A stretch of 64,000 bases of DNA from assembly GCF_004324835.1 (NCBI RefSeq), contig NW_021163025.1, positions 434,001 to 498,000 of the forward strand, given 5' to 3'. The DNA comes from Dendronephthya gigantea. Its lineage: Eukaryota; Cnidaria; Anthozoa; Malacalcyonacea; Nephtheidae. The position numbers were made by a program, and so were the translations under genes. Below the pieces are notes generated by a model. The model did no database searches, was not told the origin of the DNA, and worked only from the letters and a program-made list of their open reading frames with translations. This document shows, piece by piece, positions 46,853 through 58,700 of this stretch; positions within the stretch are counted from its first letter, which is position 1, and every line of letters begins with the position of its first letter.

Positions 46853-46892
46853 ATTCTTGAAGTTTCGGACTAACTGGCCTTCGTCAGAAAAG
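46853..46892 (-). ncRNA. Hammerhead-like motif in the repeat unit, copy 2
   Basis: Duplicate of the motif at 45260 in the second copy of the tandem unit, with the same CTGACGA and GAAACTTC boxes. The stem I side reads TTTTCTGACGA instead of CTTCTGACGA. Confidence 0.4.
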
Positions 46893-48357
46893 TTAGTTAA
46901 TTGCATGGCCCTTAAGTCGAAACGTCGAGAAGCGTTTTTATCAATTTTATCACACCCTAAGCAGTTTAGGATTTATCACGCATGCAGCCAAACATACCTC
47001 TTTGCGAAACAAAAAATATAACTGAATGAAAATTGATAACTTTAACACGATCTTAATGATCACACCTTTAAATGAGCCGTTTCACCGCTTTTATATTCAA
47101 TTTTGTTTTTACAAATTGACGATTTTAGTCACTTTCGTTTGTTTAAATCTATCAAAAAATAGAAAGATGATACGAGATACTGTAAGATAACGAATTGACG
47201 TTTTTTTTTCAAATTGAATATAATCATCTTGGAAACTTAATATTATTAGAAAATGGCTTTTTATGATAAAACACGCAGGGATTTGGTGATATTGGTGTTC
47301 CAACCAATTCATTTGACTTTTTATGAAATCAAAACACTACAGGATTCTTTTCGCGAACGAGAATTCATATCCAAACTCCTATGGTAAACAGTGACGTGGC
47401 TAGAACGATAATTGTAGGTTTACAGTAGAAATCCGTCGGGCAGAACTGAATATACATATGATTAAACACCCCAATTATCGTTCTACCTGCATGCGCCTCT
47501 GATAGTAAAGGCATTCACAGAAGAATTAGGTGCCATTATGAATTAATCCCAATGTACTGACAGCCAAATTAGTTAATCCAATGCTGGTAAAACCTGATTA
47601 AATTTTCTCGTGTTTTTTTTTTGGTTTTATCGCGCAGTCAGCAATAAGCGATTTCGATACAGAAAATATATAAGGACAAGTTTTCATCCGAACTCTTACA
47701 CATCTGTTAAAATGGCGGTGAAGATAAACGATTTTTGATGACTACTGAGTGAAAACGTCCAGCAGGAATTCTATATTCACACCCGACAGCGGAAGAAATT
47801 AGTAAGAGAGAGTCTATAAACAATGGTAAGAGGGAATTTACGAGCCAGCTTTCCAGCTGAACAAAACGCCTACGAATACAGTTTGTTAAAGATCAAGATT
47901 AGCGCATATTTTTAGTGTTGTTAAGAAAAGTGTTATAACGATCTGCAAAACATACGATAAACTTTTTGCCGTGGAAACCTCACACTGGTTCACAAACGAA
48001 AAGATTTTTGAAGACAGAAAGAAGATTTTTGTAATAAAGCTGTGAAGGAGATCAGATCGTGTCAGTTGAATGAGTAAGGATAGAAAAATGATACGATAAA
48101 CTATGAGATACTGTAAGGCAACGAATACGTTTTTTTTCAGATTGAATATGATAATCTTGGAAACTTAATATTATTAGAAAATGGATTTTTATAATAAAAC
48201 ACACAGGGATGATTTGGTGATGTTGGTGTTCCAACCAATTCAATTGACTTTTTATGAAATCAAAACACTACAGGATTCTTTTCGCGAACGAGAATCCATA
48301 TCCAAACTCCTATGGTAAACAGTGACGTGGCTAGAACGATAATTGTAGGTTTACAGT

Positions 48358-48420
48358 AAGAATCCGTCGGGCAGAACTGAATATACATTATGTATATTCA
48401 GTTCTGCCCGACGGATTCTT
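48358..48420. repeat. Perfect 31-bp-arm palindrome within a family B element
   Basis: AAGAATCCGTCGGGCAGAAC then TGAATATACAT, a one-base centre, and the exact mirror. The corresponding sites at 45840 and 47430 have only the left half. The third copy therefore gained a mirrored half, probably by a fold-back event or a second insertion. Confidence 0.75.
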
Positions 48421-48973
48421 AATACATATGATTAAAAACCCCAATTATCGTTCTATCTGTGCCCCTGATAGTAAAGGCATTCACAGAAGAATTAGGTGCA
48501 ATTGTGAATTAATCCCAATTTACTGACAGCCAAATTAGTTAATCCAATGCTGGTAAAACCTGATTAAATTTTCTCGTGTTTTTTTCTTGGTCTTAAAAGT
48601 GTTAGCCTTACTGAATATGCTCTTAAAAGTTTTATTTTGATTTGTTACGACACAACAGCTATAAACATTATTGGATATCGGACAACATTTTTAGCTTTCT
48701 GGCCATCTCTATTTGCATGTGTCATTTCGCGATTAATTTAAGATCAACAGACAAAAGAAATTTTCCCATCCCATTCGATCCTGCGTGGGCAGTTGAACAT
48801 CATCAAAGAATCTTCCTGGTTGGAAGACAAAAAACGATTATCATATTTTAATGAAGAAAGAGATTATGCCGTCAGATTCATGGAAATCCCTATATCAAAC
48901 ACCCTAATCGCTAGTTCTGTATAGAAGAGAATATTATATAGATATTTCTAAATCTTCACTTGATATATCGGCC

Positions 48974-49110
48974 GGGAGCCAGTTGTATAAAAGAGTAGTT
49001 AACTTTTGACTGTAGTTAAAGTCATAATTCGCCAATCAGAGTTGTGTATTTCTGAGTTAACTAGGATTTAACGATGCGAAATGTAGTTAAGAGTTTTATA
49101 CAACTGGCCC
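48974..49110. repeat. MITE family G, copy 1
   Basis: GAGCCAGTTGTATAAAAGAG faces CTTTTATACAACTGGCCC at the ends; GTTAACTTTTGACTGTAGTT lies inside. A second full copy is at 56422 and a 5' part at 46357-46425. Confidence 0.6.
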
Positions 49111-50140
49111 AGGGTGTTTGTTTTCCACATGTCCCTAATTTGCCCGATTGGCATTATTCGAGCATTTTTTGCTGCAGTTTCCATTTCGTTGCAATTGTTG
49201 TGAATATGTCAAGGTGGTTTATGTAATAGAATTTTGCTACGTGCGCGCAGTCAGCAATAAGCGATTTCGATACAGAAAATATATAAGGATAAGTTTTCAT
49301 CCGAACTCTTACATATCTGTTAAAATGGCGGTGAAGATAAACGATTTTTGATGACTGCTCAGTGAAAATTTCCTGCAGGAGTTCTATATTCAAATTTCCT
49401 GATCACATTTACTAGACAGCGGAAGGAATTAGTAGAGTCTATAAACAATGGCAAGAGCCAGCTTTCGAGCTGAACAAAACGCCTACGAGTACAGTTTGTT
49501 TAAGATCAAGATAAACGCATATCTTTAGTGTTAAGAAAGGTGTTATAACGATCTTCAAAACATACGGTCCAAACTTCTTGCCGTGGAGACCTTGCACAGG
49601 TCACAAGCGAAAAGATTTTTGAAGAAAAAAAAGAGGATTTTTGTAATAAAGCTGTGAAGGAGATCAGATCGTGTCAGTTTACATAAGCACTTAAATAATA
49701 ATAATAATAACATTAGAGTTCTCGGAGCGTTTTTTTCACCCCTTATTCTGCAGTGCGTGGACTGACGATTGACAATGCTACTTAGAAAGTTCCATAACGT
49801 TTTGTCGTCTGAATTTGTGCAGAAAAAAATGAACACGGAAATTTTTGGGGTTACTATCTTTTGATTGTCAACTAGTTTCACTTGGCCACTAGGGTCAATT
49901 TATGTATTAAGCTTTTTTATGAGTGTCAGTGACAAGCGCATTGAAAGTTTAATTCAGATAAACACTAGCGATGTTAAAAATAGGAAAATCAACATCAATT
50001 AGACATTTCAATAACAATAAATTACAGCACTGAATTTTTGAATTGAATAAAAAGCGGCCGCACATTGATTCAATCCCAGAAATAGGGAATTTTTGAAAAC
50101 AAGACAAAGAAACACTGTTGTGTATTTCTTTCATTTAGGG

Positions 50141-53100
50141 ATGCTGAGAACAGCTTTGTTTTGCTTCACAATCAGCGCACTTTCCACAGCGCGGGCCAGG
50201 CCTTCGACAGAACGTCCGACGAACGGCGCACACTTATGTGAATACGACTCTAGGTTCTATGTTTCCGGAGAGATTTTCAATAAAAAATCAGCTGGAGAGG
50301 GCAAATGTTCCGGCATGCGTTGCGACAACGGTGTTGTAACGGCTTGGGATGCAGTTTGCTCGACCGTGGCGCCCACAATGCACCGGACTATTAGACGTAA
50401 AACCACCAAACGACACCGAACAACCATTCCACAAACGACCACACCATTTATCACCACATTACCAATTGCAACAACCCCCGTGGGATGCAATGTCGATGGT
50501 AAATTCTATTATCCTGGGGAAGAAATTGAGTCGGGAGCGGACAGGAGGTCTGGGTGGTGTTACGGTTCATTCTGCGATGAGGAGGGAAACGTCGTCGCAT
50601 GGGACAATTTTAACTGTTTTCCAACAACGACCCCTGAAGCTACTACAACCCCAAGCCCTCCCACCTCATTTACTCCTGAAAGAACTACTGCTGAACCAAC
50701 CTTTTCTGAACGGACTAGCACTGAACTAAAGTTCAGCCCTTCCTCAACAAGAAATCCCCCACCATCAAACATTCCACCTCACACTGGTTCACCGTATTCG
50801 ACTGACCCACTTGGCTGCAAACACAACGGTAAATTTTATGGCCCAGGAGACGAAATTAGTAGAGAGTCAGATGGCCACGGGTCGTGTTTTGGTCTTTTCT
50901 GTGACCACAAAGGAAATATAATTCCTTGGGATAATTTCGACTGTGCAGCCTCTACCCTTCCACCAACTACCCCACCGTCCACCACTACCCCGCCTCGCCT
51001 AGGTTGCCTGTACAAAGGGAAATTATACGCCCCATTCGAGATTATCAGAAAAGGTTCAAAAGGTAATTGGTGTGGTGCATTGATTTGTGATAAAAACAGT
51101 CAGGTAACTACTTGGGATGACGGGAGTTGTGGATCCACCACAACTAAACTACCCACAGTTGGCACACATCCCCCTACTGCAGCAACCGAACCTCCTTCAA
51201 ATCCGTCTACCAACAGAAGACGCACTGTAGTTCAGACTTACCCACCAAAGGCTACCACACGCCTGATCACCATTCCACCTTCCACAATTCCACCATACAT
51301 CACATTTCCCCATCTAGGCTGCGAGTACGAGGGGAGATTTTATGCCCCAGGTGATGACATTAGCAAAGGATCGGATGGCGAAGGGTGGTGTTATGGTTTA
51401 TACTGTGACGACGAAGGAAATGTAATTCCATGGGATGATTGGAATTGTGGGACCACCACCCCTCCACAAACTACCCTACCATACACTACTCCACCTCCAC
51501 GCCCGGGTTGCCACTACGAAGGAAAATTTTATCTTCCAGGGAAGGAGATCAGTAGAGGTTCAGATGGGGAAGGGTGGTGTTTTGGAGAGGTTTGTGATGA
51601 ATCTGGTCAAGTGACCACTTGGGATGACTGGAGTTGTGGAACCACCACCCCCACAATTATAACCACAGCACCAACTAAAGCCCCTACAACATCGACGACA
51701 AATCCTCCCACACAAACAACTCATAAAACCTCATCAACAGAACAGAATACGCAATTCACAACATCTTCGACGGTGAACACTCTACCTACAACTAGCCCTA
51801 AAGAACCAACCTCTAGAAGCACCACACCTCTTCACACCACTCCAACATCAATTGGCTGGTGCTACTTTAATGGTCAATATTTCGTAAGGGGAGAAGTTAT
51901 TTCGCGTGTTTATCATACCAGGAAATGGTGTTCGGGTTGGTATTGTAATGATGGTAAAATTGACCCCTGGAACGACTTCAATTGTGAAAATCCAAATGCG
52001 CCACAAGTGTCCACCACTAGCGCCCCCCAGTGTTATTTTAATGGAGTGTATTACAATGAGGGCGAGGTGGTCCCTGGTGGTGAGGGTAGTGGCGCTTGCG
52101 AAGGCTCCTATTGCAGTGGTGGGCAATTGATTCCCTTTGAAGGTGTAGACTGTGGTAGTAGTGCACAAACCAACTCATCAACCCAAGAGTTCAATGTTTC
52201 ATCCACGAACACTGATTCGCTTGAAAAACAGTCTAGGGTACACACTACAAAAACCACTGAGGCACCCACAGTACCGTTTACTACAACCTCTACTGCAAGC
52301 CTTGTCGCCGCCCCCAGTCGTCAAGCTGAAGATTCGAACACAACAGCCGCACCTAAGCTGTGCTTCCACGAAGGAAAATATTATGAAGAAGGTGATATAA
52401 TTTCCAGAGATTTTGACGCTGATGATTGGTGTTCAGGTTGGTACTGCAAAGAAGGTAGATTGATATCTCTGGACTGTGACGTTACAAGTTCTGTAGTTGA
52501 AGAAGATAGTCCCAAGCCAATCCCACCGAAAACGCTTAGTTCCGAACCATCTCGATGTTTTCACGAAGGTAGATATTATGAAGAAGGTGATTTGGCTACC
52601 ATTGGGAATGATTGGTGTTCCGGGTTATTATGCCAGAGTGGTACAATGATTCAATTTGATGAATGTCTGATAAAGAATTTAACCCCTAGTGAAGGAATTA
52701 GCCCACCTACTTTAGAGTCAAACGTTTCTACTCCAACAACCGACGCAATGGAAAAACAGACACAATTATCTGCCACAGAAAAAACCACTAAAGCACCTGT
52801 GTCCACTCTTACACAAACCCGCACACCTAGAGGTACCACCTTACCAAGAAGTACTGCCTTACCCACCCCAGAAACGACAAAAAGAAGCGATACAACACCA
52901 GCACATACCACCGAGACCCTCACGGTCACACAAGGTAAAGATACCACTAAACCGCCAGAAATATCTCTTACCCAACCTTCCACCGCAAGCCCAATAACTA
53001 GTCCCACTCCTCAAACAGAAGCCACATCATCATCACCGGAGCCAAAACTGTGCTTCCACGAAGGAAAGTATTATGAAGAAGGTGACATAATTTCCCGAGA

Positions 53101-54828
53101 TTTTGACGGTAACGATTGGTGCTCAGGTTGGTACTGCAAGGGAGGTCGATTGATATCTTTGGATTGCGGTGGTATTACGGGTCCTAAAACCGAAGCGGCA
53201 TCTAGCTTGGAGCTGACTCCGCCGATTGGTCCTGAACCTTCCCGGTGTTTTCACGAAGGTAGATATTATGAAGAGGGAGATTTGGCTACAATTGGAAACG
53301 ACTGGTGTTCTGGGTTGTTATGCAAGGATGGTGTAATGATTCAATGGGATGATTGCCCGATAAAGAAGTTGACCCCTAGTACAGAAGTTAACCAACCTAC
53401 CCAAGAGTCAATTGTTTCTGTCACAATCACTGACTCAATGGAAAAACAAACCAAATTATCTACTACAGAAACCACTAAATCTACAGAACTCCCAAAAACA
53501 ACTAAACCCACAGAGGAAAGGACCACAACAACGCTCCCTGATCCCACAACGACCCCTAAAGCCCCCACGAAACCACAAAAAACCACGGCTGGACAACCCA
53601 TACGAACAACTAAACCTGAGAAACAGAAATGTTATTACAAGGGTAAACTTTACTCCCCAGGAGAAGTAACTCGAGGGGCTTTGAGAGACGGTCGGTGTTA
53701 CGGGGTGATTTGTGACATCTCGGGGATAATTGTTCAATGGGTGACTCATACGTGTGCACCGACTGAGGCACCGACGGCCGAGATAACAGCTTCATTACCC
53801 GGGTGTGTTCATCGCGATAAGTACTATCCCCCGGGGAGAATAAGCCGTATATCGGATGGCAGTAAGTGGTGTATGGATGTCATGTGCACAGAGGAAGGTA
53901 AAATCGTCTCGCGCAGTGTTAACTGTGACCAATCAACTACTACGTTTACGACACCTTCGCCTACGAAAACCTCAGCTTCTGATCCTAATGAAGTTAAATG
54001 TCTTTACAATGGTATGTTTTATGTTTTTGTTTTTCATTCTTTCATTTATCTCGTATTTTATTCAAAGCGTCTTTTATTTAATGATTTGCTGCGAAATCCG
54101 GGCTAGCCCTCTATTCTCGCATTTTTTATACGTGCAAAACCAATAAAATATTCAAATTTGTATTTAAACGAGCGATTAAAAAATTGATGCAAATATTTGC
54201 TTTAACCCAGGGCTTTTGAACAACCGGCCCGAGCTTAATAAATCTGGAGCGCCGTACCTGGATAGCCAGTAAAGTTAATCGTGCTTTTGATATATATGTA
54301 CAATTTTCAGTTTTGCGAACAGGATAGTTTACAGATCATTAATTACTTCCTTATAGGGTCATTAATTTTGTAAAAAGCCAGTTAACGTGTAACACTAGCC
54401 AATGGCAGAATTGCCCAGTCAGAATGATTTATTTTGACTTTAGAAAGAATTTGGCTGCGCAAGATGTAAATGCAAAATGCAAAATGTTTTACCCTTGTGT
54501 TTGATATATTTTAGGTGCGTTCCATTTCCCCGGCGTCATCGAAGAGGGGATCGACAAAAACCAATGGTGTTACAAAGTTGTTTGCCAAGACAACGGTCAG
54601 TTGTATTTGTGGGGCGATTGGAACTGCAAGTTTACATTTCGTTCTACCACCACATCCCCCCCTGACACGACCACCCCAGGGCCTGCAGTATGCACTTACA
54701 ACGGAAAACCTTACCCGGTGGGGGAAATTACCCGTGGAGAAAACAAGTCAGGATGGTGTTTTGGCGTGACGTGTAGACCTGATGGACAAGTCGTATTGTG
54801 GGGCAGCTTTAAATGTGGGAAGATCTGA
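50141..54828 (+). CDS. Large secreted mucin-like protein with 16 four-cysteine modules
   Basis: Two coding exons, 50141-54011 and 54515-54828, give 1,394 residues. The ATG lies two bases after an acceptor (TTCTTTCATTTAG), so a 5' UTR exon is upstream; the longer in-frame start at 50093 would lie in that intron. The signal peptide is MLRTALFCFTISALSTARA. Then follow sixteen modules of about 40 residues with four cysteines: C-x2-G-[KR]-[FY]-Y-x-[PE]-G-[ED] ... C-x-G-x2-C ... W-D-x2-C. The first is CEYDSRFYVSGEIF and the last two span the intron (CLYNG/AFHFPG...; CTYNGKPYPVGEITRG). Linkers are Thr/Pro/Ser-rich, typical of O-glycosylated mucin stretches. Modules 9-10 and 11-12 form a recent duplicated pair (CFHEGKYYEEGDIISRDFD; CFHEGRYYEEGDLATIGNDW). 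The module resembles the N-terminal half of a von Willebrand type C domain but has fewer cysteines. Likely roles are mucus, cuticle, capsule or egg coat (inference). Confidence 0.85.
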
Positions 54829-55632
54829 CGATTAAATCTGACATTGAGCAAGTAGACAAAGATTTGATTTCAAACTATATGCGACAGATATTAATATCTA
54901 ATTTATTGATGTGTGTATAAAATGCTGATGCAATATGCAATAACGAGCTTTGCAGAAAAGTATATATTAAGTTTATCTAGTTAAGGCCTAATATAAACTC
55001 GAATATTCAAGCGTTATTCGATAGCTCATCTCTCCGACATTTTGATAAAAATAAACAAGTCGGGGTGAAAAACATGGCTGCATGTATTTGCAGCCATCCT
55101 GAAAAAAGTTTCAGAATAAACTAAACCTTTGTATAGTCTAAAAGTCAAACATTAAAACGGTCAAGTTGAACGACATATCGTTTGGAACTTATAACATGAA
55201 TTGACAACTTACTCAACCTTTGTCGATCGATTCCGCTCTCATCATATTTTCTTTTTGCCATCAATATCTTAAAAAAGTGAATAGTTATCATTTAGGGTCT
55301 GAACCATGCGAGTGAATCAACCCGTATTGCGCATCCCAGGTGTCAAACCAGTCAAACAGTCAAACTCAAGACGCACTCGCCGCCATCTTGCTTTTCTGGA
55401 TTCAATGTTCTGATTGGCGAGATTTTCACTGACCTATATATAGTCCAGTGAAAGTATGTAAAAAATCCTAACAAAAACACAAATAGCAGCCGATTCAGTC
55501 AATTTCCTAGTTGAATGCGAAATAAACAATTACAATTACAAACACGGAAAACCATTAAGTAGTTGTTTTATGAAATTACATGCAACAAAAAGGCAGTGTT
55601 CCAAGTTTTATTTTAACAAGCGAATCAAATTT

Positions 55633-55662
55633 CCGTGTTTGGATGGCTTTATCCAAACACGG
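55633..55662. repeat. Small hairpin
   Basis: CCGTGTTTGGAT, a six-base loop, ATCCAAACACGG. A perfect 12-bp stem in the spacer downstream of the last seen CATSPERB exon. It could be the remains of a MITE; nothing else marks it. Confidence 0.4.
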
Positions 55663-55781
55663 GCTTTAAGCAATCAGAACAATATTAACATACACGTTAT
55701 TTTATAATACACGTTCACTGATATTGACGGACTGAAACTTTTCCACTGAAGCTTCTTTACATTAAGTTCCAAAAGACTTAC

Positions 55782-58700
55782 CGCAGTCCTCGACATACGT
55801 TTCGTTGGCAGGCTCAACCTTTGCTCTTCTCATCTTCTGATGTACCCAAGTTTCGACGATAATCTTCTTCGTGTGGAAAAAGTCACGTGCCATGTTCCAC
55901 AATTTGTGATCGTTTCGCTTAAATGCGTACATTGTCATAACATAAGCCGTTATGAACGCCGTGCACGTCTGGAAAAGAAGGTTGCAAAAAATGGAATTGG
56001 CACGAGCCAACCCGTAAATACTTGTACCAGGGGCCGCGGAATATCGTTAGGGGGGGGGGGGAGGAGGCAAATATTCATATGTTCACGTTCGACATTATTA
56101 GTTTCTTTTGAAATTGATTGCTTTTATACGGTTCGCTAACACGAATATATGAATATAGCCACTAGGCGAATTTATTCGCGTGTATAGATAAAAAGTGGGA
56201 AGCAATTCTACTTTTTTGCGTCGAATTTTTTCCTAAGCCAATCACATCACCGGATTTCAGATATCGCTTTGCGTCGCGCGAATAAATTCGCCCAGTGGGA
56301 AACGGGTGTCTTTTCACTTTTCTTAAATATGTATTTACGATGGTTTACAGGCGAAATTTTTCCTACAACCATACCTTACGTTAGTGCTAAATTTAGAGCT
56401 AACTTTTTCCAAATTTCTCCTGGGGCCAGTTGAAAAAGACTAGTTAACTTTTAACTGTAGTTAAGGACAGAATTGGCCAATCAGAGTCGTGCATTTCGGA
56501 GTTAATTAGGATTTAACTATGCAAAATGTAGTTAAAGCGTTTCATACAACCTGCCCCTGCTGCGAATTTCTAATTGATTTCTAATACAAAAGCCAGAGAA
56601 GCATGCCGGAATTCCGGAAGAAGGGCCGATACATTAACACCAGTCTAAGACTGAAACTTCACAATAAACCCACCGCTACAATAACCGTAGCTGGATACAG
56701 AGAGCCAAGAGGTAGTCCGTGAATTCGTATAATAAATTGACCGGTTAAGTCACAACTCAAACTGTGATCGTCGGTGTCTCTAGCAACGAAGAATAACAAA
56801 GAATATCTTTATTAAACAACGCACGAAAGATCTGAAACATCAAAGTTTAAGAACATCTTGGGTGGCCGCACCACATTTGATGCAGTGGCGTTCGGTAGAG
56901 GTTATTTCGGGGGGGGGGGGTGCATATTCATATATTCATGTTAACAGACCTGTAAAGACAATGGATTTGAAAAGAAATTAATCTTTCACAACATGAATAT
57001 ATGAATATGTGCCCCCTCCCCCAATTATCGTCTCCCGTACGCCACTGATTTTATGCTTACCTGTTCGAAAACTCAAGCTTGAAGTAAAATTCTGGCGAAT
57101 GTGGAAACACTGGGGATATTTCTGAACACGGACTCTTCCTACCACATAACCATCTGAGGAAACGAATGCATGGTTTTAAATCGTCACGTATTTATATTCA
57201 ATTAGCTGAAGCACCTAAGGTGTAAATGTCGACTCACTGAAGTCCATTATTAGAAATGTTAAAAGAAGGAATTGAGCCCAGGTTCTTGTCGCTTGGAGTC
57301 CATATTAGAGTTGAAGTAGACCTACAACGAAAACGATTAATCTTTTACTTTGGGCTAAGTTGTTCAAAGCCAAGTTTTTACAATTCTACTTAGGTGATCT
57401 CATGAATTTCACAACTGTCTTTAGAAATTCATTGTTTTCACAGTCAATGAACACTAAAATATTAACATAGCGGGACAAATCGTCAGGCTGCATGGCTACG
57501 CTACTGCAAATACGCCAACGCTTACCCATGTGTTTGAAAATTAAACAAAGCAATATCATTCGCACTGTAGTCTTCAATAGAGTAGATATCTTTTCCTCCA
57601 CCAATGATCGTCAGGTGATATCTCCCAGTGAACCTTGACATATTGCCTGTCGACTCGTCCACGATATTAAACACTGGATGGAACGCTGAAATGGTGACAG
57701 AGAACAAATTCGTTCAGTTCAACAAAGCCTACATTCCATTGTATCTGAATGGAATAAATGTTCTCAGCGCTTGCTTTCGCTTTATACGTCAATTGTGCAA
57801 CAAAGAGTGGAAACACCATGTTCCATCAGGTCTTACTGTGTTCAAATAAGAAGCAAGCGATTCCGTATTTCTTGTCGCAAAATTGGTTTTTCCCAGAAGC
57901 ATTTATGGAAGCGTCAGAATCGAACTGAATCTTCATGCTTGGTGGACAACCAAGAAGTACTGTCATTGATTGAGTACCCTAACAAGTTTACACATGTGTC
58001 TTATTATACACTGAACGGGTACACAAAAAGCAGAAAATATATTTCGTAAAGGTCTGATAAAATAATAGCCAGATTTCCTACCCGTAAAACGCCTTTTTCT
58101 GTCTTCCCGACAAAACAAGTTTCGTCAGCTTGCCATGGCTGTTAAAAATGTTTAAGTTACCTTTAAATCGTCAGTTTTTTAATCACTCAGGATCTATAAA
58201 TTGTCGCCAAGTCCGGAGAAAGTTTACCTGGACTTGGATCTGTACTGGACGAAGATCAATGCCCGGTGCTGTTTTCTTCTTTGAAAGACCACTGTCTTTT
58301 AAAGTAAACTATAGAGTGCATAGAAACATTCAAAATTACTTCCACGGTTCAACATAACTTTAAAAATTAACCCATCATAGCTACAATCAGTTATGATTTT
58401 TGGCACTTCACTCGATGTAGGTAAATTCTAATGGTTCTGAGAGTCTTAATTTCGAGTGGAATTATACACACTTCAAATTCAAGCCAGGAACGGTTGTTCG
58501 GAAAATGAATCAACTATAGGTCCTCCGGCAGGAATCGAACCTACGCTTTTGCAATGCCGGTGCAGTGCTCTTGCCTCAGTGGCTTTGGTCATTGTAACGA
58601 ATGCTATTGAATTAACGAATTGCTAGCATGACTGCTAGCAATTATGGCGTCGCCCCAGCATAATCAAGTGACGGGGGGGGGGGCGTATAGCGAGACATAC

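Larger units (their letters stand above)
44839..49700. repeat. Partly tandem, mosaic duplication, about 1.6-kb period
   Basis: Several blocks recur in direct orientation. 44839-46015 matches 46429-47610 (shift about 1.59 kb). 46020-46420 matches 48580-49040. 47640-48060 matches 49240-49690 (shift about 1.6 kb). 45560-46015 and 47150-47610 also match 48070-48580. Shared landmarks are TGTTTAACTCGCAATATTTT, GAAATCCGTCGGGCAGAACT, GCGATTTCGATACAGAAAAT and GGAGATCAGATCGTGTCAGT. Divergence is a few percent by eye. No convincing gene lies inside. The short open frames that repeat here (for example MNWLEHQ..QIPACFIIK at 47312 and 48243) are repeated only because the DNA is. Confidence 0.7.

Noticed and set aside
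47109-48243. Repeated small frame MNWLEHQ..QIP.CFIIK (47109-47312 and 48052-48243) as a duplicated gene.
   Set aside because: It lies inside the mosaic tandem repeat and its C-terminal halves differ by frameshifts, with no purifying pattern visible.
52651-53007. Antisense frame of 118 residues within the mucin-like gene, and similar ones at 53341 and 51848.
   Set aside because: They are Val-rich antisense shadows of Thr/Pro-rich coding DNA, with no independent signal.
58505-58590. A working tRNA gene on the minus strand.
   Set aside because: A- and B-box-like stretches are present, but the acceptor stem does not pair well and spacing is off. It is listed only as a tRNA-derived repeat.
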